Positions 34,483-46,213 of a DNA stretch of 64,000 bases are shown one piece after another. Source of the DNA: Tubulanus polymorphus. Taxonomy: Eukaryota; Nemertea; Palaeonemertea; Tubulaniformes; Tubulanidae. Below the pieces are notes generated by a model. It saw only the letters and a program-made list of their open reading frames with translations. It had not been told where the DNA came from and did not search any database. The stretch is taken from NCBI RefSeq assembly GCF_964204645.1, contig NC_134030.1, forward strand, positions 659,855 to 723,854, written 5' to 3'. The translations under genes and the position numbers were made by a program. Position 1 is the first letter of the stretch. Every line of letters starts with the position of its first letter.

Positions 34483-36100
34483 ACTTTGTCTAATAACAAT
34501 TCAAGATAATATGGTTTCCGGATTCAATCAATTTTCAATTTACTAAGTGTGTAATACTGTTTAGGGTTAAAGTTGTCTTCAGCATCAAAAAGTCGTCATC
34601 GAAACGACTTGAATCTAGTGTCATGATGACTATGAGATTTAAACTTCTTAACATATTTATGCTGGACCTGATCTGGATTAAACGTGGTCTTCTGGATCCA
34701 GTTCCACAGTTGTGAGTTAGAGTTAACTCACAACTCTGGATCCAGTTCCACAGTTGTGAGTTAGAGTGAACTCTCAGTTGAAATTACCTCATTTCCAATG
34801 AGTTTAAACTCGGTGTCAAGTGAACTCGGAACCGTGTACCAGGTTTTATGTTGTTGATACTTAAATCTACCGCGGTAAATAATATGAGAATTTTAAAAAT
34901 GTATGCAATGTGGGTTCATATAGCTGATGAGGTTGGCTGTGTTTTAAATGACCTCGTCTTTGTTTATGATTCAACCGCAAATAATATATATTATGTATAT
35001 TCAATAAACTACTTTCTATGTCCGAAATATATTTCATAATGAAAATTAAAACGACTAACACTATTCATATCGATACATTCGTTAGTTTATTCATTCAGTA
35101 TGAACAAATGGCGTCGAAAAATTTCGCTGTTTGACTCCAGTTTGGTCAGAGTTATCCATAAGATAGTCCAGCGGTCTATTCACTATATAGCGGAGTGTGG
35201 CTATTCTACCGGATGACTCTAGAGACACCTGAAAATACGTTTAAAACAGGAACTATCATCCCTTGAGTTCACGATCAGTGGTCACCACACTGACCAGAAA
35301 CATATGTATTATCACTGAGGAATATGACACAGTTAGGCTATTGTCTAGAGGTTAGCATGCTCGACTCGTGTGCTGTAGGTCTGGAGTTCGAGTCATGCTA
35401 TAGGTTTAGAGTTATGGTGTCACCTGGTTTGGGTTACCTATATCTCGGCTATAGCTGTCGCACTATCTTGTGTAACCGCACTGCGTCCCAGTTTTTTTTT
35501 TTAATGTTTCGGGGCGTAAGGAGGGTACTGCTTCTCCCAAGCCACGAGGGATTGAAAATAAGCGACGTCATCAGTCTTCCGAGAACCAGCGACCACTCTT
35601 GGCATACATAAATACTAGTATCTATATCTTACAAAGTGATTTCAGTAAAGATAAAAATTCAGAAGTTACAAAAATGATTGTATTTGATAAAAAATACTCC
35701 CAGTATATAGAGAATAAAATTCAAGGACGTTTGTGAAATTAATGAAATGCAATGATGTCATAGAAAAAAAAAGAATAAACGTGTATTTAATTGTTCACAG
35801 AGAAATGGCCATCACACGTCGACTAGACAAACTTACAAACATTATCAGTTGCTCAGCGCCGAGTGGACTGGTGGTTTGAGCGTGAAACTGGCATGTTCGA
35901 GGTCCACAATTTGACTCCTAGGCTTTATGGTTATTTTCAATGCCGTTATTTATATAAAAATTCGTATTTCTTTATAGAATTTTATTAAAATAATTTCAAC
36001 AAAAATTAAGATAGAAATCATAGAACCATGCAGAATAGATATTCATTGACGTCATAAGATGATACATTTACATGAAAAATTAATTTCATACATGATTTTA
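34483..36100. other. Intergenic sequence with SINE-like segments
   Basis: Contains the 3' flank of the plus-strand gene, a tRNA-like SINE head at 35339-35402 and AT-rich sequence. No exon supported. Confidence 0.4.
35339..35402 (+). repeat. tRNA-derived SINE head candidate
   Basis: An A-box-like TAGAGGTTAGCATG and a B-box GTTCGAGTC lie about 45 bp apart. No complete tRNA fold was seen, so a SINE promoter is more likely than a tRNA gene. Confidence 0.4.
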
Positions 36101-36179
36101 TTAAGTTAAGTAGTATCACTTTTATATACAAAATCAATCAATATAAGTTAGGGTTATGTACATGCAAGTCGTCAACAGT

Positions 36180-38008
36180 TCAATGTTTAACAGCAGAATC
36201 GTAAGATGGTGGAGGGACGTTATAGTTCATTGGTGGAGGTGGTGCACCCGCTGGAGGATAGGGGGCGTTGTTTGGAGGACCTCCATAGTAGTTTGTCGGT
36301 GGAGGTGGTGCATTCGCTGGTGGATAGGGGGCGTTGTTCTGAGGGCCGCTGTAAGCATTATGTGCTGGAGCTCCCCCGTACACTAATGTTGACGAGGCTG
36401 GTCCACTCACTGAAATATATAACAAACAAACTTTTGAAAAGAAATTGGGCGGACATTTTTCATATGTTTTTGGGATAATCTAGTACCTTGATTCATCGCT
36501 TGGTGTCGCTTTTTACACCAAAATTTTAATCCGCCGATGAGACAGCCCATCAGTAGCGCGACCACAATCACTGGTACAAAGATTTTAACGAACCTATAAA
36601 TGAATATCAAAGAAAACACAATAATTCAGCGAAAGTTTTAACGTTTAGGTTCAAATTTAGAGTTAAATCATATGATATATTTCAGTAATGTTTCGGCTAA
36701 ACAAATAATAGCCATCTTCAGGGGCCGGTTCCATAGTGAGGGCTTATACTTAAGACCAGTCTAAAACCAACTTAGTTTTATAGCCAATCTAACAACTTAA
36801 GACCAGTCTTAAGATTTAAGACCACTTTTGGTCTTGAAGTCTTGACTATGGAACCGGCCCCAGGCGAAGTGAGGCTTACTTTGATTTACTGTATTTTTTT
36901 TTGTTTTTTACTATTGTTTTATTAACTATAGTTTTTTGGTCTTTGTAACTTTAACTTTTATTCTCATTTCAAGTTTGTAATCACTGGCTCAGTTCCTGAG
37001 TTCCTAAGTTGCGGACAAGTTTACTCGTTGCCAACACACAACTGAGAATATTCAGTTATTAATTATTTGATTTAGTTGAAATTACCAAATGAGGTCGAAA
37101 TATAGCTGTATAGCTGCAGTGGAAAGAAGGATTAAAAGGTGCTAAGATACTAAAACGATATAATGATATATTCTAAATGCTGACTGAGTCCTTTAATGAC
37201 TTTACTGCAGGTAGGATCAATGATTCGTGAAGTGCATCTAAAAGTTACAAATATCATCGTAAAAGTACATTTTCACTGAAGTCATTTATCCAAGATCTAT
37301 CTTCAACCATCTTTTGGGCATCTGGCCCCGGATAAACTGCGGGGCCCTTGACTGTCTTATGGGCATCTGGCCCGGATAAACTGCGGGCCCCTTGACTGTC
37401 TTATGGGCATCTGGCCCGGATAAACTGCGGGCCCGGATAAACTGCGGGGCCCTTGACTGTCTTTTGAACCTGTTAATTACTTAGTGTTTTCACATGAACT
37501 TTTAGTAGTTGTTGTTGATCGGTTCTCATTCTCAGGTATTCTATATCCCTCTCTTGTGCAGCAGTATTTAATGTAGCTCGTTATTCCTTTCCCTCCGCAA
37601 CAGAATTCTCCACCTGTACAATATTCAACATCGAACCAGTGTCCTCCGTAGTCACTGTCCATTTTACTACAAAACGCCGTACAAACCGAGCCTGTAAATA
37701 TAATAAAATATTATATACAATCCCGATGCTAGACGTCCCGGGTTCGAATTTATTCACTTAGAAACCCGCTAGTACATACACACATAACAAGATCTTGTGA
37801 ATATATCTCGTTTGAAAAATCCCCATCACCCACATCCCCTCATCCACCCTCACCCCTCACCCCTCACCCAATTCAGTGTCACACTCGGAATGTATTACCT
37901 ACCGTTGTATCCAGTAACAGAAGATATATCCACAATCAGTATCCATACAATTAAACTCACGATATTAACTTCAAAACCTGACAGTTTAACAGCAGTGAAA
38001 TGAGACAT
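36180..38008 (-). CDS. Shisa/WBP1-like single-pass membrane protein, paralog 1
   Basis: Exons: 38008-37903, 37691-37481, 36593-36487, 36409-36180 (106, 211, 107, 230 nt), 217 residues. The N-terminus differs from the other paralogs (MSHFTAVKLSGFE) but rejoins the shared signal core VWILIVDISSVTGYNG. The ectodomain has CTAFC, GHWFDVEYC, EFCC, KYCC and a late Cys. The membrane segment (IFVPVIVVALLMGCLIGG) precedes a basic WCKKRHQAMNQ stop-transfer. The tail has two YPPANAPPP/YPPAGAPPP units and ends PPPSYDSAVKH. A clear TATA-type sequence lies about 157 bp upstream of the ATG. Intron 3 holds a stem-loop retroelement fragment with a nested MITE. A polyadenylation signal is plausible near 36093-36098 (AATAAA on the minus strand). 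Confidence 0.82.
36678..36722 (-). mobile_element. Stem-loop retroelement fragment
   Basis: Minus-strand CCTGAAGATGGCTA, loop, TAGCCGAAACATT: same layout as the repeated element at 45524-45913, with compensating changes in the stem. It lies in intron 3 of membrane-protein paralog 1. Confidence 0.5.
36723..36860. mobile_element. MITE with GGCCGGTTCCATAG terminal inverted repeats
   Basis: Ends GGCCGGTTCCATAG and CTATGGAACCGGCC, inner TTAAGACCAGTCT motifs, flanked by CAGG on both sides (possible 4-bp target duplication). It is nested at the edge of the stem-loop fragment. A related element is at 54608-54740. Confidence 0.6.
37307..37465. repeat. GGGCATCTGGCCCGGATAAA tandem repeat in intron 2 of paralog 1
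   Basis: About 43-bp units with GATAAACTGCGGGCCCCTTG. The same array is at 43385-43520 in paralog 3, inherited with the duplication. Confidence 0.85.
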
Positions 38009-38164
38009 TTCTGAATGTGATTTTATACACGGATAAATGTTTTCTCTTCCCGCGAGATGCGATATCGAAAAAGGAGACAGTAGTATCAGTAATTCAAATA
38101 CAGCGCCGCTGTCGGGCAGACGATCGACGCTATACGGCTGGTATGGCGATATATTACATCACCG

Positions 38165-38193
38165 CCTTTTATATATCAGTGTGCAAATATGGG
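38165..38193 (-). promoter_or_regulatory. Putative core promoter of membrane-protein paralog 1
   Basis: On the minus strand a CArG-like CCATATTTGC is followed by TATATAAAAGG, about 157 bp before the ATG. The same arrangement occurs at about 154-155 bp before the ATGs of paralogs 4 and 5, which argues for a shared promoter rather than chance. Confidence 0.5.
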
Positions 38194-38879
38194 TGTTAGT
38201 CACGTGTATATTTTACTCCGCGCGAGTTTTATGACAAAAAAGGTCGACGTTATTTTCATAAGCTTGAGATAAAGCGGGACAAAACGACAGACTGGGGTCG
38301 ATAACCGATAGAAGGTGAAGGTCGACATTTACTCATACCGGTACAACGTGTAATCACCCGATAAAACATAGAGTCATCGACGTCGTCGGTTTTAGTCAAA
38401 TTCTTATCTTGATTACTTTATTCTAAAAAACCTAGTATTTAGTTGACAAAAAGGGGATATTTGACCTATGTTATAACGAACAATAAGAGAGTACAAACTG
38501 ACGCACATTCATGGAGAGTTTGTTCTTGACACAAATTTATTCCCCAAATATTTCAAGTAAAGAAACATGAACCCGAACAGGCGCCGGTCGGTTTTACCTA
38601 TCTTGGATGATTGCTCGTAGGTTTTACTATAACGCGGAAATCGAAAACGAAAAAAAAAACAGTTGAATAATCAGATATAATCATGACTAATTGATATGAC
38701 GACGTTCATCTTTTGTAAATAACTTTATGACTGCGACCTGTCTTCAAAGTTTTTAAACGGGTCAATAACCGGGCGTCGTAATAGCGGGTCAATAACCGGC
38801 AGAGCACGTACGTGATATGTCATCGTCAGGTTGCTTATGACGTCATTTTTAAATTTTAGGGCGTACCGTTATTCACGAA

Positions 38880-39775
38880 ACTCACGGGACTGGTCGCCAC
38901 TCTGGACTGGTCGCCACTCACGGGACTTGTCGCCTCTCATGACTGTTCGCCACTAGCCGAGAATTAAATAGGCAATATTATCATATCTTATAGGATAAGG
39001 TGACGTGTTTTATGTGAAATGCAGAAAGGACGCACAACTTTGGCCCCCTAAATTTCGATGATTTTTAGGGCTTGACTAAAAACAATAACACCATATTATA
39101 ACTAAGTTCATACGTTCAATTTTGGCCGAATATGAAGTTTAAATGACATAAATATCAGTTTTTTAATTGAGCTATGGAACATTTACCGAATTTCAAATGT
39201 CATGTTAGAAAAAATGATTTTGTTTTAGTTTAGATACGGCGGTTAGTGAACCAGTGACGAATTCATCAGTCTCCAAACCTGATTGGTCACCAGTCACCAC
39301 ATCTGACTGGTCATCAGTCACCACATCTGACTGGTCATCGGTCACCGCACTGAACAGACAAATTACTAGGTCTATTGTCTAGTGATTAGCAGGTTTGACT
39401 GGCATGATCGAGTATCAAAAAAACTGTAGCGGCTACACTAATGCCAAAAGAGCCGGTGTTTGTAATTCAGAACTGTCTGATTGGACATTCAACAGATCTG
39501 TATCCACGGTAAATAGTTCAGTTACCACTAGTAACATGGTCGCCACTCGCGGGACTGGTCGCCACTCGCGGGACTGGTCGCCACTCGGGACTGGTCGCAC
39601 CTCGCGGGACTGGTCGCCACTCGGGACTGGTTGCCACTCACGGGACTGGTCACCACTCTGAACTGGTCGCCACTCACGGGACTGGTCGCCACTCACGGGA
39701 CTGGTCGCCACTCGCGGGACTGGTCGCCACTCACGGGACTGGTCGCCTCTCATGACTGTTCGCCACTAGCCGAGA
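38880..39775. repeat. GGGACTGGTCGCCACTC minisatellite, in two blocks
   Basis: 17-20-bp units at 38880-38955 and 39538-39775, separated by unique sequence containing related CTGGTCATCAGTCACC text at 39280-39350. Open frames on both strands across it are artefacts. Confidence 0.85.
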
Positions 39776-39884
39776 ATCCGGTACCAGAGATGTGAGTTGA
39801 ATTTGACTCTATTTGAAGTTGAAAAGGTCATCGATATTATCAACTCAGATATCAACTCTGAATTGACGAGGGTCTAATTATATC

Positions 39885-39950
39885 TGTTGTACTGGATTCA
39901 GTGGGGTAGTGGTTAGCGCGTTGAGCTCCCGGGTTCGAGTCCAAGGTTGG
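39885..39950 (+). repeat. tRNA-derived SINE head
   Basis: TGGGGTAGTGGTTAGCGCG (A-box) and GGTTCGAGTCC (B-box) with normal spacing, but no matching acceptor stem. Similar CCCGGGTTCGAA B-box pieces occur at 31935, 37735, 41650 and 43792. Confidence 0.5.
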
Positions 39951-40211
39951 AGGTTATTTTGAATAAGATCTAAGAATTTCTTACTTTTTAAGATATATAT
40001 TAGAAATAATTTCAACAAAACTACACCGCGTAGAATAACACAAATATGAAAACGGTTTGTAAAAAATGACACAAAAAAACAAACAGGTTTACACTGAACC
40101 ATGAGGAATAATAGATCGCATTCAACGACGTCAGAAGATAAATAGGATCTATATATTATATCTTCTATTAGAGCTACTTAGTTTTTATAAAGTGAGTTGT
40201 AGAAGTCTGAT

Positions 40212-40322
40212 AGAAATACCCCCAGTAATACCCCCAGTAATACCCCCAGTAATACCCCCAGTAATACCCCCAGTAATACCCCCAGTAATACCCCCAGTAA
40301 TACCCCCAGTAATACCCCCGGT
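40212..40322. repeat. 12-bp tandem repeat (AGTAATACCCCC), about 9 copies
   Basis: Perfect units downstream of membrane-protein paralog 2. Confidence 0.95.
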
Positions 40323-40707
40323 ATAGCCTATATCAAATAAAATCCGTGGACGTTTGTGAAATCAATGATATGCGATGACGTCATATAAACAAAAAATAAA
40401 GGCGTATTTTACGGTTATTTTCCGATTGATTTCCACAAGGTGGCGCCACATTCCACCCATTTAAGAGTCCTTGATTGTTCCAAATAATTCTCCGAGCGAA
40501 TCAGAAAGATCTCTAGGTTTAAAGTGTTACAATTCATTCATTTTTCAGTGGATCACCTACTGATAAAGAAACTCGCGGTCAACAGCTTTTTTCCGAATTC
40601 CCAGAGTTTTCCAGATTTTTGGTGAAATTTGCCAAACTACCTGAGTTTTCCCCTGTTTTTATATATCAGTATATCCCGTGTACCACGTGCTACGACGACT
40701 GGAAGAA

Positions 40708-42121
40708 TCAATATTTAGAATCATAAGATGGAGGAGGGGCACCGTAGTAGTTAGCTGGTGGTGGTGCACCCGCTGGTGGATAGGGGGCGTTGTTTGGAGG
40801 ACCTCCATAGTAGTTTGTCGGTGGAGGTGGTGCACCCGCTGGTGGATAGGGGGCGTTGTTCTGGGGACCGCTGTAAGCATTATGCGCTGCAGCTCCCCCG
40901 TACACTACTGTTGACGAGGCTGGTCCATTCACTGAAAGTAAAAGAAATAAGAAATTGATGCAGAAACGAAAAACCAGTTTCAAAATTAGAGGGGGTGAAT
41001 TTTAGTACCTTGGTTCATCGCTTGGTGTCGCTTTACAATCCAAAACACAAATCCACCAATTAGACAGACAATCAGCAGACCGCCAACAACCGCCCCCACT
41101 ATTATAGGAGTATAACTACAAAGAAATTAATCATATTTAACATAACAATGACCATCTGCAAACTTTACTGATTCCAGGGGGCGTTTATCAGGTTAGTTAA
41201 TTTAACAACTTGTTTATGGATGTATTGGTATCGAGGTTTCTAGACTAAAACGGTGACCGCATTTTAGAGACTGATATTTAACAATAACCCCGAGATCCGT
41301 TAAGAAGAGACTCAAGGTAAAAATCACACAATACTCAGAAAAAAGCGTTAAAAATGTATCCTTGAGACGCGGCGTTAGTAGTTTATTTCATACCGGCTAT
41401 TGTTGTAGGGTTTTTTGCAGTCACTTTTTGCAATTGTCGATGGTTGGTTGTCGCTAGGTCCTAATTTTCTAAAATCAAAACTACAGCAGCTCTTTGAAAA
41501 GCCGATCGTTCTCGCTTTACAACAGAAATGTGAACCGCCACAATACTCAGTATCATACCAGTGCGCATGCTCAGTATCGGGATCACTGCAGTATGCTGTG
41601 CAAACAGAGGCTGTAAAATAAAACATGTCGTCAATTACTGGTGAATGTCCCGGGTTCGAATCAGGTAGTCTCACACTCAGCATCCCCTCACCCACCCCCA
41701 CAGCGTCCCCTCACCCACCCACACAGCATCCCCTCACCAACCAACACAGCGCCCTCTCACCCACCCACACAACATCCCCTCACCCACCCACACAACATCC
41801 CCTCACCCATCCACACAGCTCCTCACCCACAGGGAACTCTCCCACCCATAACTCACCCACCCACATATTACGGCCGCCTCTCTCACCCACACTGCACCCC
41901 CCCCCCCACCACCACCACCACCAATACAGCTTCGACTCACCAACCGTCAAAATACCCCTCCCTCCTCATCAACTCATATTCATTGTCACACTCGGAATGA
42001 TTTATTACCTACCGTTGTATCCAGTAACAGAAGATATATCCACAATCAGTATCCATACAATTAAACACACGATATTAACTGCTAATATTCGCCGTAGTTG
42101 AACCGCAATGAAATCATACAT
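40708..42121 (-). CDS. Shisa/WBP1-like single-pass membrane protein, paralog 2
   Basis: Exons: 42121-42013, 41610-41394, 41115-41009, 40931-40708 (109, 217, 107, 224 nt), 218 residues. The signal peptide is conserved, but the ectodomain is the most diverged of the cluster: CTAYC, HWYDTEYC, HFCC, SKSCC and one late Cys, with longer spacing after the first pair. Cysteine count and order are kept. The membrane segment (PIIVGAVVGGLLIVCLIGG) is followed by IVKRHQAMNQ. The tail has two PYPPAGAPPP repeats and ends PPPSYDSKY. Intron 1 contains a long C/A-rich stretch (41683-41990) that creates spurious Pro/His/Thr reading frames on the plus strand. Confidence 0.8.
41683..41990. repeat. CACCCACAC-rich tract in intron 1 of paralog 2
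   Basis: Irregular C/A-rich repeats of CCTCACCCACCCACACAGCA. Equivalent tracts are in intron 1 of the other paralogs (37825-37870, 43865-44060, 47700-47770, 51855-52060). Confidence 0.85.
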
Positions 42122-42686
42122 TTTCCCTTGAAATTTAGACCAAAATGCATTTAAAATCCAGTAATGGACGGAAAAACATCAGCAGCGCAACAAGCTGGTG
42201 GTGTTTACAGATTGCTTCTATCGGGATATCAATATAATGAGAAGTGTATGTGCACTGTGTGCTGTACTCACTGTGTGAGGTAAAGGCGCAATGTGTTCGG
42301 TTCTAATGGCATTCTGTGCTATCAAAAATTCATAAAGACTATTCTTTATGAATGGTGATATCAATAGTGTGTTTGTTGTCACCGTTTTTTTTCCATTCAA
42401 CTCGTTCTAAAAAACCTCGAGTCCTAGAGTTGGGTTAATTTCGAAGCCGGTATTCTATATAAAGTGTTATTTTTAATAGACTTTTATTAAAATAATTTCA
42501 ACAAAAAATTCAAAATATAAAGATAGAAATTATAGAACCATGCAGAATAGATATTCATTGACGTCAGAAGATGATACATTTACATTTTGATAAATTAATT
42601 TCATACATGATTTTATTAAGTTAAGTAGTATCGCTTTTATATACAAAATCAATCAATGGGTTATATACATGCAAGTCGTCAACAGT

Positions 42687-44216
42687 TCAATGTTTAACAG
42701 CAGAATCGTAAGATGGTGGAGGGGCGTTATAGTTCATTGGTGGAGGTGGTGCATTCGCTGGTGGATAGGGGGCGTTGTTCTGGGGACCGCTGTAAGCATT
42801 ATGCGCTGGAGCTCCCCCGTACGCTACTGTTGACGAGGCTGGTCCATTCACTGAAATAAAACAAAACAAAAAAAACTATGAACAAACTTTTATCAAACGA
42901 GGCGACATTTATCCTATGTTTTTTTTTGGGGGATAATCTGGTACCTTGATTCATCGCTTGGTGTCGCTTTTTAAACCAAAATATAAATCCACCGATGAGA
43001 CAGACCATCAGCAGAGCGACCACAACTACTGGTACAATGATTATTACTAACCTATGAATAAATATCAATCATATGTTTAACATTTAAAGTATCGTCTGCA
43101 TTTGTGTATTTATGATTATCGTAAGCCGATGGAAGCACAGTACCACCCAGTACTAAATAATTTTGTATTTGTTGTCTACAAGTTGAAAGTTAAAGTTTAA
43201 TGGCAACCTCCCAGTGACGTCACTGCTACTAGTGAGACCTCGACTGTGTGTTGTGTATAGGAATAAATCGGGAATGATAAAGTCGCATTGTATCAAATTA
43301 CGTAAAACATCCAGTTGCAGAAAAGCTGGTTAAAGTTAACTGCTCAAATGCATTTTTAATTGTCACTATCCAAGATCTATCTTCAACCAACTTTTGGGCA
43401 TCTGGCCCGGATAAACTGCGGGGCCCAGATAAACTGCGGGCCCCTTGACTGTCTTATGGGCATCTGGCCCCGGATAAACTGCGGGGCCCGGATAAACTGC
43501 GGGCCCCTTGACTGTCTTTTGAACCTGTTAATTACCCTGCGTTTTCACATGAACTTTTAGTAGTTGTTGTTGGTCGGTTCTCATTCTCAGGTATTCTATA
43601 TCCCTCTCTTGTGCAGCAGTATTTAATGTAACTCGTTATTCCTTTCCCTCCGCAACAGAATTCTCCACCTGTACAATATTCAACATCGAACCAGTGTCCT
43701 CCGTAGTCACTGTCCATTTTACTACAAAACGCCGTACAAACCGAGCCTGTAAATATAATAGAATATTATACAATCCCGATGCTAGACGTCCCGGGTTCGA
43801 ATTTATATCCATGCTATCCATAAACTTCCCACTTGACTTGATCTTAGAAACTATAAGTTTCAAAAATCCACCCACGCAGTATCCCCTCACCCACCCACAC
43901 TGCAAAACCCTTACTCGCCCACATCATCCTTTCATCCACCAACAGAGCACCCACTCATCCACACTGCATACCCCTCTACCACATAAAGTACCCTCCCCGC
44001 CAAAGTTATAACCCTTCAACCACCCACACAGCACCCCTCACCAACCCACACACATACAGCATTATAGGTTTCTCAAAATCATAGTGCCACGCTCGGAATG
44101 ATGTAAAACCTACCGTTGTATCCAGTAACAGAAGATATATCCACAATCAGTATCCATAAACACAGGATATTAACTGCTAATATTCGTCCACTCCGTATAA
44201 CAATGAAATCATACAT
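42687..44216 (-). CDS. Shisa/WBP1-like single-pass membrane protein, paralog 3
   Basis: Exons: 44216-44114, 43746-43536, 43051-42945, 42850-42687 (103, 211, 107, 164 nt), 194 residues. The signal peptide lacks one codon of the LIVW stretch seen in its relatives. The ectodomain (CTAFC, GHWFDVEYC, EFCC, KYCC, late Cys) is almost identical to paralog 1, differing mainly in NRPTT for NRSTT and the last residues before the splice. The membrane segment is IIIVPVVVVALLMVCLIGG, followed by WFKKRHQAMNQ. The tail is the shortest of the cluster, with one proline block, and ends PPPSYDSAVKH. The 3' flank and the intron-2 minisatellite also match paralog 1, so these two genes are a duplicate pair separated by paralog 2. 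Confidence 0.8.
43385..43520. repeat. GGGCATCTGGCCCGGATAAA tandem repeat in intron 2 of paralog 3
   Basis: Counterpart of 37307-37465, with a different number of internal GATAAACTGCGG blocks. Confidence 0.85.
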
Positions 44217-44524
44217 CTTGCGGCAATATATAGACATAGAAGTTTGAGAGAGACTCAAAGAGGAGGATTGGGAACTACACGGTTGAGCTACTGTTATATA
44301 TACACGTATAGATTGTTTTTGTCGATATGAGAAGTGGCGAACACGTCACGTGTTATCATTTATTAATAAACGCTGTTTGCACAAGACTTCAGTCCCGTAA
44401 CCTCTTTTGCCGTGACACCATTCAAAAATCAATATTGAGTTGACACCATTTTTTGTCACCCCTATATGTGGGTGTTAATGAGGCCAATAGCTGCTGACCC
44501 CAATCTGTGGTTAAAGGTGAAGAT

Positions 44525-44740
44525 GTCAAACTGTGACATGTCGCACCATCTCACCGGTCAAACTGCGACATACCGCACCATCTCACCGGTCAAATTGCGA
44601 CATGTCGCACCATCTCACCGGTCAAACTGTGACATACCGCACCATCTCACCGGTCAAACTGTGACATGCCGCACCATCTCACCGGTCAAACTGTGACATG
44701 CCGCACCATCTCACCGGTCAAACTGCAACATGCCGCACCA
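44525..44740. repeat. 32-bp tandem repeat, about 6.5 copies
   Basis: Units of GTCAAACTGTGACATGCCGC plus ACCATCTCACCG. A single related unit sits at 49240-49280, next to the break of the duplicated NACHT-WD40 fragment. Confidence 0.9.
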
Positions 44741-45523
44741 TCATTTAGAGATGATTTCCATTTTTTGACCAACTATAAAAAATTGAAATTTACTCCGTAA
44801 TGATAACTAGAATTGATGACAGGAAACCGATATAACGATTCTTCTTCTTAAATACCCCAACAAGAACAATCTATAATACAATATTTGTCAGTCTCAGGTG
44901 AAGGGTTCTACATTAAATTTCGGTGAGGGGGGAAGCCCCTCATTATGTAAGGCCCTGCGTGTCTGTACCAGTATACCCGTAGAGTACACGAAACCTCTGT
45001 CAGTCTCAAGAGAATGATTGTACATTACATTTCTATTGGATATAACTACATTGTATTATTGTAGTATAATACTCTTTATAGGGGCTCTTTTCTAAAAATG
45101 TCCTTGTTTTTAGTCCCAACCTGTGGTTATAGGTTATATATCAGTTGTTTCATGTCAATGAATATCAGAATCGCCAAACCGTTACATCTCACTGATCACA
45201 CTGTCACACGTCACGAATTGAATCTGCACTCAAATCAAGGAGCTTTGAGAATTAATAGCTTTATTAAGCTTTTTTATTCAAAGTTATTATTTCAACAAAA
45301 CTAAAATTCAGAAGTTAGTACAATAAATATTACATTTGATACAAATATATTGAGTATAAAATCCGATGAAGTTTATGAAATTAATGACATTCAAATGACG
45401 TCATCAAATCAGTAAAATATTTATACATCTATTTTACGGCCTGAACTGATACAATGTATTTTTAATACAATATACTATATAACGTATTTACAATGTAATT
45501 ATCCCGCATTATCCATATATGTA

Positions 45524-45913
45524 TTACGATAGGTAGAACACTATATCCGTGTTGACGCGATGAGGAGAGAATCCCACAATGATAATAAAAAGTCCGAAAA
45601 TGAAACTTCGAGATAGTAGTTTATTTCAACGTTTCGACTATATCCTAATAGTCATCTTCAGGAATAACATTATTCCTGAAGATGACTATTAGGATATAGT
45701 CGAAACGTTGAATAAACTACACTAGCTCAAGGAATACAGTATTCCTGAAGATGACTATTAGGATATAGTCGAAACGTTGAATAAACTACACTAGCTCAAG
45801 GAATACAGTATTCCTGAAGATGACTATTAGGATATAGTCGAAACGTTGAAATAAACTACTATCTCGAAGTTTCATTTTCGGACTTTTTATTATCATTGTG
45901 GGATTCTCTCCTC
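45524..45913. mobile_element. 390-bp stem-loop retroelement insertion with 13-bp target duplication
   Basis: Flanked by ATCCATATATGTA on both sides (45511-45523 and 45914-45926); the sister copy at 50,100 has the single, empty site. Inside are ~104-bp inverted arms and tandem 69-bp units each containing CCTGAAGATGACTAT, loop, ATAGTCGAAACG. No coding frame. The 13-bp duplication suits a retroelement; a non-autonomous Penelope-like or retrozyme-like origin is inference. Confidence 0.7.
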
Positions 45914-46213
45914 ATCCATATATGTACCTTATGTACCTGTGCATATATCTACAAAATTTATCAGAAGTCAATCAATTTATTCTATATCAAGTTCAGATAT
46001 AAATTCTATGAACCAAAATCAAATGTATTTACTACAAAATAAATGAATTCTAAAGTCAAGAAAGGACGTAAATCAGATATTTTTCTCATATATTAAGTTT
46101 AGCAGTAAACAGTACATTCACTCAATATACCATGAAATAATACAAGAGAGTATTAACAAACCCGTAAAATCTTTACAACCCGTATCATGCATATTGTAAA
46201 ATGCATGGATGAA

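Noticed and set aside
36156-36478. Trp/Arg-rich plus-strand frames over the tail exons (also at 40678, 46187 and 50372)
   Set aside because: Antisense shadows of the proline-rich tail exons; they recur only because the sense exons are homologous.
39395-39753. Frames on both strands across the GGGACTGGTCGCC repeat
   Set aside because: Simple translations of a short tandem repeat.
39885-39950. A functional tRNA gene
   Set aside because: A- and B-box promoters are present but no closing acceptor stem could be drawn; a SINE head is the better reading.
41625-42101. Pro/His/Thr-rich plus-strand frames of 119 and 158 codons
   Set aside because: They lie opposite intron 1 and exon 1 of a well-supported minus-strand gene and derive from a C/A-rich repeat.
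45098-45304. 68-codon frame conserved at 45098 and 49686
   Set aside because: The conservation is explained by the recent segmental duplication; no splice or protein features.
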